Assembly (NCBI GenBank): GCA_021782055.1
Contig: JAJXVP010000035.1
Span: 1-18,924 of the forward strand
From: a bacterium
GTDB lineage: Bacteria > Spirochaetota > Spirochaetia > JABEVK01
Reading direction: 5' to 3'
DNA length: 18,924 nt
Shown in pieces: positions 6,799-17,856 of the stretch. The position numbers were made by a program, and so were the translations under genes. The first letter of the stretch is position 1, and each line of letters opens with the position of its first letter. The notes beneath the pieces were generated by a model, which made no database searches, was not told the origin of the DNA, and saw only the letters and a list, made by a program, of their open reading frames with translations.

Positions 6799-7857
6799 AT
6801 GAAATCATTTGCTTTGTTTTGTCTGTATAGTTCAATCTTGTCTCTTGGAGTCCTTGCTGGATCCTGCGGCTTAGAGAGCGTGGGGGTCTATGTGGTGCCC
6901 GATGCGGCCCCAAATAACTCGTCGCGAATGGCGGCGACGGCGGATGAAGCCTTTCCCGCCAATTCCAACGCTTCGTCGAAGACCGTGGGAAACTCCTTTG
7001 AGGTCACGGGGTACTTACCCGATTACCAGATTGCCAACGTCCAACCCTCTGTCGCACGCTACCTTACCGACCTTGTTTTCTTTAGCTTTGCACCTACTCG
7101 TGACGCCGATTTTACTCGCGACGTGATGACTTCTGCGGAATTGGCCTTTCTTAAAGAAGTTAAAAGCCGCTACGGGACCCGTATTCTCCTTGGGTTATCA
7201 GAGCACCGCTCGCGGGGCGCGTTGGCGTCAATTTGCGAACGAAAACCGCTACGAGAAAAGCTGGCCGCGTCCTTGGCGGACTACCTTCTCAAGCAAGGCT
7301 TTGACGGGGTGGATATCGATTGGGAATATCCCCGTTCTTCAGAGAACGCCGATTTTGCGGCTCTGCTTCAACAAATTCATTCTGTTTTCGCCCCCCTGGG
7401 CTTGCGGTTAACGGTGGCGGTGAGCCCCTCACATCCCCTTTCGCGCGCGGCCTACGCGGCGGTCGACCGAATTCATGTCATGGCCTATGATGATTGGGGT
7501 CGGCATTCCACGTTATCTGAAGCGGCGGACGATATTCGAGCGTTTGAAGACCAAGGAGCTGCGGCGGCCAAACTTCAGCTAGGGGTGCCGTTTTATGGCC
7601 GAGGTTATCGTGAGGATGGCCCCTCCTGGAACGATGCGGTCAGCTACCGCACGTTGCAGGCGCGTTATAGCCCTGGTCCGGGTGAGGATACCGTTTCGGG
7701 GTACTATTTTAACGGAATCGATACAGTTCGTGAAAAGGTGAGACTAGCTAAAGCCGAAGGCCTCGCTGGCGTAATGGTTTGGGAGATTGGCCAGGATACA
7801 ACTGGCCGAACCAGTTTGCTTCGGGCTATCTCACGAACGAGGGCGACCTTCAACTAG
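6799..7857 (+). CDS. Glycosyl hydrolase family 18 protein, possible lipoprotein
   Basis: A 352-residue protein with a GH18 (chitinase/endo-N-acetylglucosaminidase) barrel. The N-terminus has a lysine, a hydrophobic stretch (about 4-20) and AGSC with C23, a relaxed lipobox of the kind spirochaetes tolerate, so it may be lipidated. A low-complexity linker follows to about residue 70. The GH18 domain shows VTGYLPDY at its start, VFFSFAPT, the signature DGVDIDWEYP with D169 and the catalytic acid E176 intact, VMAYDDWG (the substrate-binding Met-Tyr-Asp), GVPFYGRGY and GVMVWEIGQD at the end. Catalysis is expected; the substrate could be chitin-like, N-glycan or peptidoglycan-derived. The ATG at 6799 is chosen for the signal peptide; Shine-Dalgarno is poor. 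It converges with and overlaps the aminotransferase gene by 8 nt. Confidence 0.88.
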   Translation: MKSFALFCLYSSILSLGVLAGSCGLESVGVYVVPDAAPNNSSRMAATADEAFPANSNASSKTVGNSFEVTGYLPDYQIANVQPSVARYLTDLVFFSFAPTRDADFTRDVMTSAELAFLKEVKSRYGTRILLGLSEHRSRGALASICERKPLREKLAASLADYLLKQGFDGVDIDWEYPRSSENADFAALLQQIHSVFAPLGLRLTVAVSPSHPLSRAAYAAVDRIHVMAYDDWGRHSTLSEAADDIRAFEDQGAAAAKLQLGVPFYGRGYREDGPSWNDAVSYRTLQARYSPGPGEDTVSGYYFNGIDTVREKVRLAKAEGLAGVMVWEIGQDTTGRTSLLRAISRTRATFN

Positions 7858-9007
7858 CATTGACCCCGGTGCTGGAGGTGACGTCAGGACGGAGCAACCT
7901 TGCCAGACGCTCAAGCCCTTGTCGAAAGGCGGCGCTCTCTTTTAGCAAGCTAACGACTACCCAGGCTTCATTCGGGGGAAAGTCATAGTAAAAGCCAGGG
8001 TGAAGAAACAAATTTTCTTGCTCTAAGGCCTGAAGGACAAAAGCCTCATCGTCAGGTGCCTCAAGTTGAAGCGGCACATAGATTCCTCCCAGCGAAAAAC
8101 AGCCCTTCACCGGAAGCTTAGCCGCCCATTGACTCAGCCAGGCACGATTTTCTTCGATGCGATCTTGCCAGACTTTTTGAGAGGGCCCGAGCTTTTCAAA
8201 GAGCCGTTCTGCTAAGAGCTGGCTAAAGGACGTGGCTGTTAAATACAAATCATTAATAAACTCGAGGGCCTCGGCGTTGTCGCGTCGTTGGGAAATAGGC
8301 CCTGTTAAAGCGATCCACGATAACTTCCAATCCGGACAGGCGAAACGTTTCGAGATGCCATTTAAGGTAAAGCCTGATAAGTTTTTGAAAACGGCACCGG
8401 GGCGCAGAAGGGGCTCTGTTCCAGTAAAAAGGTCAAAAACTTCATCGCTGATCCAGAGGGCGCCTGTGCGCTCGCAAAAAGCTCCTACAGCCTCAAGACT
8501 CTCGGCGTTCAGACAAGAGCCGGTAGGGTTGTTGGGGCTAATCAAAACAATCAGGTTGGCTTTGGGGATAGACTCTAAAGAGACGGGATCAATTTGCCAA
8601 GAACGGGAAAATTCGAGGTCGTAAAAAGCAGTTTTCCGTTCAGAAGCCAGATGCTCAAACAGCGGGTATCCGGGCCTTGGCAACACAATCGTTCCCCCGG
8701 GCGGACAAAACAGCTGAAACAAATGCTGATAGCTTTCGGAAGTTCCCGCCGTTAAAAGGATATCCTCTGGAGCGAGATCAAACCCGAGCGTTTGGTAAAA
8801 GTGGCTTATGGTTTGACGGGTGCTGAGGCGGCCCTTACTGTCAGGGGCATAAACGGGCTGTCGTGAATAATCCTCAAAGGTTTGGCGTATCACAGAAAAG
8901 GGCGGAATAAAGCCATTTTGGTGAAACCGTGAGTCGGTTAGGTCGAGAAAATCCGTATGGTTGCGCTTAAGGGCAAGAGCCGCCTCGAGGGGAGGGAGAT
9001 TCGACAT
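7850..9007 (-). CDS. PLP-dependent class I/II aminotransferase
   Basis: A 385-residue fold-type I pyridoxal-phosphate enzyme, cytosolic, transferring amino groups between an amino acid and a 2-oxo acid. Visible family blocks are LTAGTSESYQ (phosphate-binding turn), PRPGYPLFE, ISPNNPTGS, WISDEVFDLF (Asp that pairs with the pyridine nitrogen) and NGISKRFACPDWKLSW, where K220 is the Schiff-base lysine. Substrate is not readable; the sequence is closest in style to the aspartate/alanine-type class I enzymes. The start is either ATG 9007, overlapping the upstream stop as TGATG, or GTG 9010 one codon earlier. It is probably cotranscribed with and coupled to the CBM48-like gene. The 3' end overlaps the GH18 gene by 8 nt. 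Confidence 0.9.
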   Translation of the reverse strand: MSNLPPLEAALALKRNHTDFLDLTDSRFHQNGFIPPFSVIRQTFEDYSRQPVYAPDSKGRLSTRQTISHFYQTLGFDLAPEDILLTAGTSESYQHLFQLFCPPGGTIVLPRPGYPLFEHLASERKTAFYDLEFSRSWQIDPVSLESIPKANLIVLISPNNPTGSCLNAESLEAVGAFCERTGALWISDEVFDLFTGTEPLLRPGAVFKNLSGFTLNGISKRFACPDWKLSWIALTGPISQRRDNAEALEFINDLYLTATSFSQLLAERLFEKLGPSQKVWQDRIEENRAWLSQWAAKLPVKGCFSLGGIYVPLQLEAPDDEAFVLQALEQENLFLHPGFYYDFPPNEAWVVVSLLKESAAFRQGLERLARLLRPDVTSSTGVNAS

Positions 9008-9780
9008 CACTGGTCTGAGAACGAGGTCGAGGTAGGAAGATCTGCTTCCATCACCGACGGGGCAGGATGGTTGACGTTGCGAAAGTAAGAATACTGCTGA
9101 CCAGAGTCATCGGTGACAATGTGCGGGTTGAGCGGGTCGAGGCGTGTTCTGTTGCCCAGTTGATAGGCGTAGACGATTTTTCCCGGGGGAAGAGACAGCC
9201 TCAGACTGTATTCTCCGGGGCGACCGGGTTCCTCGCTCAAGAAGTCTTGGTAAGGATCCCAATTGTTAAAGTTTCCCATCACAGCGATTCTTAGGCCACT
9301 TTGTCCTCGGTAGCGAAATTCCACCTCACCGTAGGGTAACTGAACGGGGCTGTTCCAACGCGGCATTTCTTCGTCCTGAAGGACGACGTACGAGAAATCG
9401 CCATTGGGGTCGCTTCGATACGACTCGTTGCCAGGATCGCGGATCCACAGACCGTCGACAATAAGCCGGTAGTCAATTTCATGGGGCGCGTTTGCCGGAA
9501 GGTCGTACACATAGAAAAAAACATTGTTCTGATTCTTTGAAAAAATATGACGCTGAGAAAAATGCTCGCTGGCAAAGGCCACGGCGACATACCGGGCACC
9601 GGGGTCTGCGTCGTAAGTCAAAATAAGCTTTCGGTCAAAAATCCTTGGCGGCTGGGCATGAGTCAAATGGATGATTTGAAAATAGAGCGTCATATCCAGG
9701 TCGGGCAGGGGCTGCGGAGCGGCCTGAAGGTTAAAAACAACAGAAAATCCCAGCACGAAGGCAAGGAAAGGCAATTTCAT
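9007..9780 (-). CDS. Secreted protein with two tandem CBM48/glycogen-binding-like modules
   Basis: A 257-residue exported protein. MKLPFLAFVLGFSVVFNLQA is a Sec signal peptide with likely cleavage near residue 20 (LQA|APQ). Two beta-sandwich modules of the isoamylase-N/AMPK glycogen-binding type follow. The first has IDYRLIVDGLWIRDPGNES; the second is a clearer match, with IAVMGNFNNWDP, PGEYSLRLSLPPG and YAYQLGNRTRLDPLNPH. No catalytic domain is attached. It may bind glucans or serve as an envelope protein whose E-set fold has another ligand. The ATG at 9780 is fixed by GAAGGA at 8-nt spacing and by the signal peptide, although the frame stays open 23 codons further. It is the first gene of a two-gene operon with the aminotransferase and is divergent from the FlcA-like gene. 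Confidence 0.8.
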   Translation of the reverse strand: MKLPFLAFVLGFSVVFNLQAAPQPLPDLDMTLYFQIIHLTHAQPPRIFDRKLILTYDADPGARYVAVAFASEHFSQRHIFSKNQNNVFFYVYDLPANAPHEIDYRLIVDGLWIRDPGNESYRSDPNGDFSYVVLQDEEMPRWNSPVQLPYGEVEFRYRGQSGLRIAVMGNFNNWDPYQDFLSEEPGRPGEYSLRLSLPPGKIVYAYQLGNRTRLDPLNPHIVTDDSGQQYSYFRNVNHPAPSVMEADLPTSTSFSDQ

Positions 9781-9788
9781 CAAACAAG

Positions 9789-9794
9789 TCCTTC
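9789..9794 (-). promoter_or_regulatory. Shine-Dalgarno site of the CBM48-like gene
   Basis: GAAGGA on the minus strand, 8 nt before the ATG at 9780. It selects this start over an upstream in-frame start at 9849 and agrees with the signal peptide. Confidence 0.75.
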
Positions 9795-9849
9795 TAGTAT
9801 ACTTGTCGTCAAACTTTTCGAAGGGTTTAGCGCGGAAAAGGAACTTCAC

Positions 9850-9864
9850 CTCACCCTAGGTGAG
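9850..9864. promoter_or_regulatory. Perfect inverted repeat in the divergent CBM48-like / FlcA-like region
   Basis: CTCACC (9850-9855), CTA, GGTGAG (9859-9864), followed on the + strand by ATTTTT. It lies 23 nt before the FlcA-like start. It could be an operator for the divergent pair or a short hairpin in the flcA leader. It resembles a small intrinsic terminator, but no + strand gene precedes it. Confidence 0.35.
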
Positions 9865-9887
9865 ATTTTTCCGATAAAAAGAACAGC

Positions 9888-12800
9888 ATGCCAGCGATTG
9901 ACGCGATTGAACACTTTAAATCTCAAATTCAGGCTCTCGCCGGCGAAAACGAGCTCAGGGCAGCGCAAGGCCTTCAGCCCGAAGAGATTCTTCCTCCGCA
10001 AGCGTTGGGGGAAAGTTTAGAGGATTTGCTGGGGTCAATGCCCCTGGCGGATTCAACCGCCTCAGACAGCGAGGAACCTGAGGCCCTGGAACCACTTGAG
10101 GAGCTTGAGCCCCCTGACAATGGACTTGGGGATCTTTTCGACACTCCTTTACCCGAGTCCGCCGGCTCCGAACTGACGGATCTCGACGCCCTACTGGGGC
10201 CCATTAAAGCGGACACCCCTACCAGTGACGAGTTTATTGCACCCGAAGAGCCCGAAGAGCTTGCCGAGCCCGAAGAGCTAGCGGAACTCGGCGAACCGAG
10301 AGAGCCTTCCGCTGAGTCGTTGGCGTTAAGCAACCTCGATGCGCTTTTGGCAGAGGACGACTTTGGCGTTCCTGTGGAAATTACCACTCCTCCGCCCAAA
10401 GCCAGGGGGGGCATCGAAGATTTTGACGAGGCAATGTTCGATGAGGCCTCCTTCGAGCAAGGGAGCTCTTCCGATGATTTTAACTTTGAAAACACTGACT
10501 TTTCAGAACTATCAGGGTTTGCTGAAACCAAAGAAGAAGATGTCGAAGCCTTCGATGAAAAAGGCGAGGCGGATGAATTCCCCTTAGGGGATTTTGAAAC
10601 TCAGTTTGGTATCACGGCCTTTGACCACTACGATAACGATGTTTTGAACCCTGCCACTTCAATTGATCTGGAAATTGAAGCGGCGCAAAAGAATCTTTCC
10701 CTTTCAGAAGAAGAGTTTGCGGCATTGCAACAGACCTTGGCCCGTCAGCCGCTTGACCTCAAATTAGCCATTGAAGAGTTGATCGGAGAAAAAGAGGTTA
10801 CACTCGAAGATCTCACCAGGGTGGTTAGCCTGCTGACGGGTGGGGCTTCGAGCAGAGCTTTAGCGGTAGCCGTTGGTAAAATTCTTGGTCGAAAAATCTC
10901 GGTGCCCGCGGGCTACGAAAAAGGAACAGGAGAGGCTTTAGAAGCACAGAGGGCTTCTCTTTGGTACAACATTAAGACGGTCACCGGGCCGATCTTTCAA
11001 ATTTCGCTCGTTGCGACGGTTGCCGCCGCTGTTTTGATTTTGTTGTTTTGGAATTTCTTATGGCGGCCGTTCCGGGCTGAAGATCTGTACAACCGGGGTT
11101 TGGCCGAGATCCGGGCCGACCATAGTCGTCAGGCGGATGAATTCTTTGATCAAGCCTACTATTATTGGCCTGCTCAGGACCGTTTCTTTCAATATGCCCG
11201 TGCATTTGAAGATGTTGGGGACTATGCTCGTGCTCAACGAAAGTACTTGGAACTGCTTCAACCCTCAATCAAACCCGAAGCGGACGCCGACCGTAAAGCC
11301 CTTGAAGAGCGTTTCTCTTTGCTTTTTAAACCGTTGCCTTCTGGTTTGGAAGGAGCCACTCTCGAGCAAAAGCTTGCTGAAAAACGTTTGGCCGCTCGGC
11401 AGTTTTATGTCCTGGTCTTAAAACTTCTGGCCGAAGATCCTAATCATCCTTCGTCTTATACAACGAAGCTTCGAGGTAAGCTGATTTTTCTTAACCCGAA
11501 CCGTAAGGGTTTGCTGGAGTACTCCCGGTTTGAGACCTGGTACGGAGACGATGGCTTAGACCCTAATGCTCATTTTCGGCGAGCAAAGAACCTGCTTAAG
11601 CCGTTGTTTGCGCAGAACCCCTATGACAAAGAGGCCTTGTTGCGCGAAGGCGACAATGCCATGATTTGGGCTCAAAAGCTCAATTCAAGGGAACATTACC
11701 GTGAAGCGGATGCGGCTTTTAGCGATTATCGCCAGAAATACGGAGAGGATTGGGTTATTTTATGGCGTTTTGTGCGGTTGTTTATTCAGACCGACCAGGA
11801 ACCTCAGCTCTTGCATTTTCGCGACCGTCTCCTTCAGGACCCCCATGCTCAATTTGATCCCGAAGGGGCTGCTCAATTAGCCAGGTGGCTCATTAACCGT
11901 CATATCGCCCGTGACAGGGCGCAACAGAGGGTGGTTCCTCGTCAACGTACCATCGAAGAAGAATATCGCATCTCTTCGTACGATAATTGGCCAGCGGGAC
12001 CTCAGCCCCAGCCAGTTATCGTCGAGCCTAGCCGCTCTACCGCTCAAGACTTAAGGCAAGAGGAGGCCGGGAGTTCAAAGCCTGTCAATTTACCACCACC
12101 GCACCCCTATGCCCTTTCGAATATTCCTTATCAACCGCATTATTTAAAAGGTGTCGACCAAATCTTGATTAAAGCCTTGGCTGTTCGAAAAAATCTGCCT
12201 GAAATTCATGAACAGCTGGCGCGTTATTATCGCTTGGCCTGGAACTTTAGTGAAGAAAAGAAGGCGTTGGCAGCCTCGGATGCTTATTTTCAAGAGATGC
12301 CTGCACGCGAGCAACGCCGCTATGACCGCTGGGGTGGAGAAATTCAAGTTCTCGATCGAATTGGCGAAATCTTTACCCAAGAAAATGAACCTTTGCAGGC
12401 GGAATCGTATTACGTGAACGCCCTTCGTCGGTATCAAGAAGGGCTTTACCAAAAACTGCTTTCTCCAGAACTGTCCTACGCCAAAGTGTATGCAGATTTG
12501 GCAGACTTATATTACGCGCAAACGCCAGGCACAAAAAACTCCCTTGACCCGTCGATGAAAGGTGGCTGGGACCGCGCTTTAGATCTGTATCAAAAAGCGG
12601 AGCAGCTGGGTCTAACGACGTCGGAAATCACCTACCGCATCGGCGTTATCAACTACGAGAAAAAGAATTATCAGCAAGCAGTTTTGAGTTTTTTAAAAAT
12701 TGAGGAATCACCGCAAGGTGAAAACAACGACAACCTTCTTTATGCCTTGGGCAATGCTCTGTTTCGAACAGGAAACTATGCTTTGGCCGACGGGTATTAT

Positions 12801-13274
12801 CGTTCCTTGAAAGAACGCTTAGAGATTAAACGGCATACGATTCGGAATTTAGACCTGCGAAAACGAAAGTCCCACCGCTATTTGATCCAACGCCTGGTTG
12901 AAGTTGAAAACAACCTCGCCGCGGCGATAGACCGTGGCCGCCCCGGCCTAAGGGTTCGTACCGGGACTTTTGCTGACGCATTAAAGTATCTAACTGAGGC
13001 ACAAGCCACCGAGACTTCCTTAGGGCTTGATTTGTATGACAATCACCAAGAGCTGGATATCACCGAAGTTGATGAGCAGGCTTTGCAAAAGATTCGCGCT
13101 CAAGAAGCCCAGATTGTTCGAAAGACACGGCAGGTCGGAGGACTCATTGCCGCTAACCTAAAACTGTTGTCGTTGGCTCAATCCGCAACGCCACAGGATC
13201 GTATTCGCTTGTCTCAGGCACTCGAGATTTTTCCCCGCTTACCCTTAACGCTTAGCCAACAAACTCCCTGGTAA
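9888..13274 (+). CDS. flcA: FlcA-like periplasmic flagellar collar protein: acidic N-terminus, one TM helix, TPR region
   Basis: A 1128-residue membrane-anchored TPR protein. In Borrelia, FlcA (BB0326) builds the collar around the periplasmic flagellar motor and supports stator assembly; this identification rests on architecture and is not proven. Residues 1-240 are very acidic and probably disordered, with repeated LxDLL/LDALL motifs. About 240-350 is a compact predicted-helical region (AAQKNLSLSEEEF, LAIEELIGEKEVTLEDL, AVGKILGRK). One hydrophobic helix spans about 371-392. TPR-type helical repeats begin near 398 (YNRGLAEIR, then YARAQRKYLELL), continue past a proline-rich linker (about 694-750) and resume with a clear pair near 914-970 (YEKKNYQQAVLSFLKIE, LGNALFRTGNYALADGYY). 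No signal peptide precedes the helix, so it is probably an internal anchor with the TPR part in the periplasm. ATG 9888 has only a weak AAGAA upstream. leuB follows after 60 nt but has its own promoter. Confidence 0.62.
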   Translation: MPAIDAIEHFKSQIQALAGENELRAAQGLQPEEILPPQALGESLEDLLGSMPLADSTASDSEEPEALEPLEELEPPDNGLGDLFDTPLPESAGSELTDLDALLGPIKADTPTSDEFIAPEEPEELAEPEELAELGEPREPSAESLALSNLDALLAEDDFGVPVEITTPPPKARGGIEDFDEAMFDEASFEQGSSSDDFNFENTDFSELSGFAETKEEDVEAFDEKGEADEFPLGDFETQFGITAFDHYDNDVLNPATSIDLEIEAAQKNLSLSEEEFAALQQTLARQPLDLKLAIEELIGEKEVTLEDLTRVVSLLTGGASSRALAVAVGKILGRKISVPAGYEKGTGEALEAQRASLWYNIKTVTGPIFQISLVATVAAAVLILLFWNFLWRPFRAEDLYNRGLAEIRADHSRQADEFFDQAYYYWPAQDRFFQYARAFEDVGDYARAQRKYLELLQPSIKPEADADRKALEERFSLLFKPLPSGLEGATLEQKLAEKRLAARQFYVLVLKLLAEDPNHPSSYTTKLRGKLIFLNPNRKGLLEYSRFETWYGDDGLDPNAHFRRAKNLLKPLFAQNPYDKEALLREGDNAMIWAQKLNSREHYREADAAFSDYRQKYGEDWVILWRFVRLFIQTDQEPQLLHFRDRLLQDPHAQFDPEGAAQLARWLINRHIARDRAQQRVVPRQRTIEEEYRISSYDNWPAGPQPQPVIVEPSRSTAQDLRQEEAGSSKPVNLPPPHPYALSNIPYQPHYLKGVDQILIKALAVRKNLPEIHEQLARYYRLAWNFSEEKKALAASDAYFQEMPAREQRRYDRWGGEIQVLDRIGEIFTQENEPLQAESYYVNALRRYQEGLYQKLLSPELSYAKVYADLADLYYAQTPGTKNSLDPSMKGGWDRALDLYQKAEQLGLTTSEITYRIGVINYEKKNYQQAVLSFLKIEESPQGENNDNLLYALGNALFRTGNYALADGYYRSLKERLEIKRHTIRNLDLRKRKSHRYLIQRLVEVENNLAAAIDRGRPGLRVRTGTFADALKYLTEAQATETSLGLDLYDNHQELDITEVDEQALQKIRAQEAQIVRKTRQVGGLIAANLKLLSLAQSATPQDRIRLSQALEIFPRLPLTLSQQTPW

Positions 13275-16296
<3,022 letters not shown>

Positions 16297-16297
16297 T

Positions 16298-17224
16298 TCA
16301 CTGGTCCTCGTTACCCGGGCGAGAGAGAGCCATCGTTAAGAAAAAGAGTCCTAGAACGGCCAAGGCAAGAACAAGAAGCCCTACGTTCTGCCCTAAGAGG
16401 GAACTAGCAGGAAACCAGCGCGAAAGGATGCTGGGAACGGTTGAGAAAGAAAAGGCGGCTAAAGCGAGATAAAACCGGGCGGCTAATAAGACAATAACCC
16501 AACGAACAAAGGCCCAACGTATCGTAAGAAAGAACGGGGCGAGGCCGAGAAATAAGCCAACGTAGAGGACGGGTAGAATCGTAAAAACCGCAGGGTCAGC
16601 TTTGTAGGAGGTTTTTAAGGTGCTGTATACCCAAAACAAATCGTCTTGCAACGAGGCAAGAACTTGTGGCTCAGTATAGAGACGAGCTTCGGCCGAGTTG
16701 GGGCGCCATTGTCCACTACCTAACGACCCGTCGTAAACAAATCGTTTGTTCCAAGGGTCGTATTGCACTTGATCGACAACCCTCATGGGTGGCTTTTCAG
16801 GTATCAGAACCACGTTTCTGAGGAACTGACCTTCGGCAAAAGGTTGCGGGGGAATGTACAACCGCGTGTTACCCTCAAGTTGCCAAAAGTGGATCGACGT
16901 CGAAAGACCCTCTGTCGGCGTGAGGGTTTGTGAAAGCAACAGCGGAAACGAAAAGAGTAAGAGCAGAGAAGCCGCCACGAGAACCGTAAAAAACGACAAG
17001 CGATAACTAGGTCGTTTTTTTCGCATCAAGGCTAAAGCCACACAAAGGGCGCCAATTTCGGCCAACAGAAGTGCTTCGGTGGCTTGATGCGCAAAGGGGC
17101 TAAAGAGAATGCCAGGGATGTGGGGGACAAAAAAAACTGAGAACGCTAAAAAGGCGGAGAGAAGAACGACAAACGTTACAAGAAATTGAAAGGTTAGTCG
17201 GAATGCGTCTTTCACAGGGGACAA
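16298..17224 (-). CDS. Unnamed membrane protein with 3+3 helices and a small periplasmic domain
   Basis: A 308-residue inner-membrane protein without recognised family. Predicted helices: about 11-33, 51-67, 77-98, then 213-235, 238-260 and 278-300. The 110-residue loop between them (about 100-212) is beta-rich with LEGNTRLYIPPQ, FLRNVVLIPE and KRFVYDGSLG, loosely like the jelly-roll of LptF/LptG-type proteins; this is topology and texture only. The start is TTG 17224 (AAGG 10 nt upstream); GTG 17215 is an alternative three codons in. It follows the regulator gene by 23 nt and precedes the 627-residue protein by 1 nt, so the two membrane proteins are probably made together and may form a complex. 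Confidence 0.68.
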   Translation of the reverse strand: MSPVKDAFRLTFQFLVTFVVLLSAFLAFSVFFVPHIPGILFSPFAHQATEALLLAEIGALCVALALMRKKRPSYRLSFFTVLVAASLLLLFSFPLLLSQTLTPTEGLSTSIHFWQLEGNTRLYIPPQPFAEGQFLRNVVLIPEKPPMRVVDQVQYDPWNKRFVYDGSLGSGQWRPNSAEARLYTEPQVLASLQDDLFWVYSTLKTSYKADPAVFTILPVLYVGLFLGLAPFFLTIRWAFVRWVIVLLAARFYLALAAFSFSTVPSILSRWFPASSLLGQNVGLLVLALAVLGLFFLTMALSRPGNEDQ

Positions 17225-17247
17225 GATAGCATGACCTTAGCCCCCCA

Positions 17248-17856
17248 TCAAGGAAGGCGATACCCTTGAAGTCGGTCTGCCGGAATCGGGTCCCCCTCAA
17301 CCCAGCCTAAGCCACGAAACTTTTTCCTGAGACGGGAAATCTGCATCGACAACGCACGAGAGTGAGCCCTGTTGCGTGGTTCTGTTTGTTCCAGTAGCTG
17401 TCGAGAGACGGGTGAGCCTCGTCGAAGAAGGAGCGATCTCAGCAAGACTTCTTCATCGGCACTGAGGGGTGTCGTTTTTTCGCCCTGACAAAGTTTTCCA
17501 TCTTTTAGGTGAAAATGTAAGCCATGACTTTCCCAGCTTAGCTCCGAGCTTTGAAGCCGAGAAACCCGTAGCTCTAATTCAGAAAGATCCCAGGGTTCCT
17601 TGAGGTAGTCCCAAGCGCCACGAACCCAAGCGGTTCGCAAAAGGTGTGCGGGACCGTACGGCATCCACAAAACCCCTTGTGTCATGAGGGAATACTGGGA
17701 CCGGAGCAAAAGAAATTCCGCAACAGGAACCACGGCTAAGTCCCACGGACCGTCGTGAAACGAGGGGCCAATTTGAACAGTTAGCCCTGGTATTTGCTGA
17801 CCCGTTAAAAAATGCTGAACTAGGTCGCGGTCCGTGGTCGAAAGAAAAATGGTCAA
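17248..17856 (-). CDS. Atypical OmpR-type regulator: degenerate receiver plus winged-helix DNA-binding domain
   Basis: A 202-residue transcription factor. The C-terminal half (about 125-202) is an OmpR/PhoB winged helix: LSADEEVLLRSLLLRRGSPVSRQLLEQ, recognition-helix segment RALSMQISRLRKKF, and the hairpin end RLQGYRLP. The N-terminal half keeps the ground plan of a receiver (TIFLSTTDRDLVQHFL at the start, GAWDYLKEPWDLSELELRVSRL at the end). Where receivers carry the phosphorylated Asp (DLxLLD), this one reads DLAVVPV, and the conserved Lys before Pro is Glu, so classical phosphotransfer is unlikely. No kinase gene is adjacent. The start is TTG 17856, overlapping the pspA stop as TTGA; a rare start plus coupling suggests low expression relative to PspA. 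A likely role is control of this cluster, by inference from position. Confidence 0.78.
   Translation of the reverse strand: MTIFLSTTDRDLVQHFLTGQQIPGLTVQIGPSFHDGPWDLAVVPVAEFLLLRSQYSLMTQGVLWMPYGPAHLLRTAWVRGAWDYLKEPWDLSELELRVSRLQSSELSWESHGLHFHLKDGKLCQGEKTTPLSADEEVLLRSLLLRRGSPVSRQLLEQTEPRNRAHSRALSMQISRLRKKFRGLGWVEGDPIPADRLQGYRLP

Noticed and set aside
6694..6913. Extending MtnN upstream by 73 codons
   Set aside because: The extra sequence is Pro/Arg/Ser rich, overlaps the promoter and the start of the divergent GH18 gene, and the family begins at IGIIGAMEEEV.
9796..9803. AGTATACT as a divergent -10 box for the CBM48-like and FlcA-like genes
   Set aside because: The sequence is palindromic, so a TATACT appears on both strands, but neither has an acceptable -35 at 16-18 bp, and a minus-strand start would cut off part of the GAAGGA ribosome site.
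9859..9870. Stem followed by ATTTTT as an intrinsic terminator
   Set aside because: The stem is only 6 bp and no plus-strand gene ends before it; the upstream gene is on the other strand.
10242..10277. Three CCCGAAGAG copies as a DNA repeat or start of a CRISPR-like array
   Set aside because: The copies are 9 nt, in frame, and encode PEE repeats in an acidic low-complexity segment; there are no spacers of uniform length.
9974..10531. Long open frame on the minus strand opposite the acidic N-terminus of the FlcA-like gene, coding a Ser-rich protein
   Set aside because: It mirrors the biased Glu/Asp/Leu/Pro codons of the real gene; there is no start signal and no protein-like composition.
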